Assembly (NCBI GenBank): GCA_030611395.1
Contig: JAUWPX010000091.1
Span: 1-6,404, forward strand
DNA: 6,404 nucleotides
From: Bacteroidota bacterium
GTDB taxonomy: Bacteria > Bacteroidota > Bacteroidia > Bacteroidales > VadinHA17
Reading direction: 5' to 3'
Of the stretch, positions 6,163 to 6,404 are shown one piece after another (positions within the stretch are counted from its first letter, which is position 1; each line of letters starts with the position of its first letter). The position numbers were made by a program, and so were the translations under genes. The notes beneath the pieces are model-generated. The model did not search any database and was not told the origin of the DNA. It saw nothing but the letters and a program-made list of their open reading frames with translations.

Positions 6163-6404
6163 ATGTCTGACCGGGATCATACAAATGGTTTAGAAAGAAA
6201 GTTAGGGCTCTTCCCTGTTACCAATATTGTAATTGCCAATATGATCGGTACAGGGATATTTGTCACTTCAGGTCTGCTAATGGCCGGTCTTAACAATCCC
6301 CTGATAATGATAATGCTATGGGTAGCCGGAGGAATAATGGCATTGTTGGGGGCGATGTGCTATGGTGAACTTGGAGCAGCATATCCCAGTGCCGGTGGTG
6401 AGTA
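6163..6404 (+). CDS. Amino-acid permease, APC superfamily (partial, N-terminal part only)
   Basis: The frame opens at an ATG after a short AT-rich leader and stays open to the window edge, giving 80 codons plus two bases. A short hydrophilic N-terminus ending ERKLGLF is followed by the APC first-helix motif IANMIGTGIF (residues 24-33), whose broken GTGIF segment binds the substrate backbone in this superfamily. A second helix lies at about 46-66, followed by MCYGELGAAYPSAGGE (65-80), the family's conserved loop after helix 2. It is a cytoplasmic-membrane secondary transporter of amino acids or related amines. The substrate cannot be decided from this fragment. It starts 90 bases after the VIT/VWA stop on the same strand with no clear terminator between, so read-through is possible, but the gap and inverted repeat suggest its own promoter. 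Confidence 0.88.
   Translation, partial: MSDRDHTNGLERKLGLFPVTNIVIANMIGTGIFVTSGLLMAGLNNPLIMIMLWVAGGIMALLGAMCYGELGAAYPSAGGE

Overview
The window reads as a piece of a Bacteroidota chromosome, possibly of the Bacteroidales/Marinilabiliales kind. The base composition is AT-rich, start codons follow A-rich leaders with little or no Shine-Dalgarno sequence, and two proteins end in the Bacteroidota type of TonB C-terminal domain. An ECF sigma factor overlaps the gene of its membrane anti-sigma factor. The assignment to phylum is an inference from these traits; no rRNA or other taxonomic marker is present.

Layout from left to right. Positions 1-262 hold no supported gene, only AT-rich palindromic sequence. 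Positions 263-1108 (minus) encode a monoacylglycerol-lipase-like alpha/beta hydrolase. Positions 1109-1314 form a divergent intergenic region almost filled by a long imperfect hairpin (1171-1293). Positions 1315-1722 (plus) encode a YjbQ/UPF0047 family protein. It meets, tail to tail with a 9-base gap, a two-gene minus-strand operon: an ECF sigma factor (2828-3382) followed by an anti-sigma-like protein (1732-2841), the two overlapping by 14 bases. A 335-base divergent intergenic region (3383-3717) carries eight tandem copies of a 7-bp unit and other low-complexity tracts. Positions 3718-6072 (plus) encode a 784-residue exported VIT + VWA protein with a TonB C-terminal domain. Positions 6163-6404 hold the first 80 codons of an APC-family amino-acid permease that runs off the window.

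The most coherent unit is the divergent locus 1732-6072. The anti-sigma protein joins a cytoplasmic zinc-binding anti-sigma domain, one transmembrane helix, a long charged periplasmic linker and a TonB C-terminal domain. The divergent VIT/VWA protein is predicted to be exported and ends in the same class of domain. A plausible but unproven reading is an envelope signalling module. In it, the periplasmic TonB-like domain senses or contacts a partner, such as an outer-membrane receptor or the VIT/VWA protein, and thereby controls release of the sigma factor, which may drive its own operon and the VIT/VWA gene. The hydrolase, YjbQ-family gene and permease look like ordinary housekeeping neighbours with no evident link to this module.
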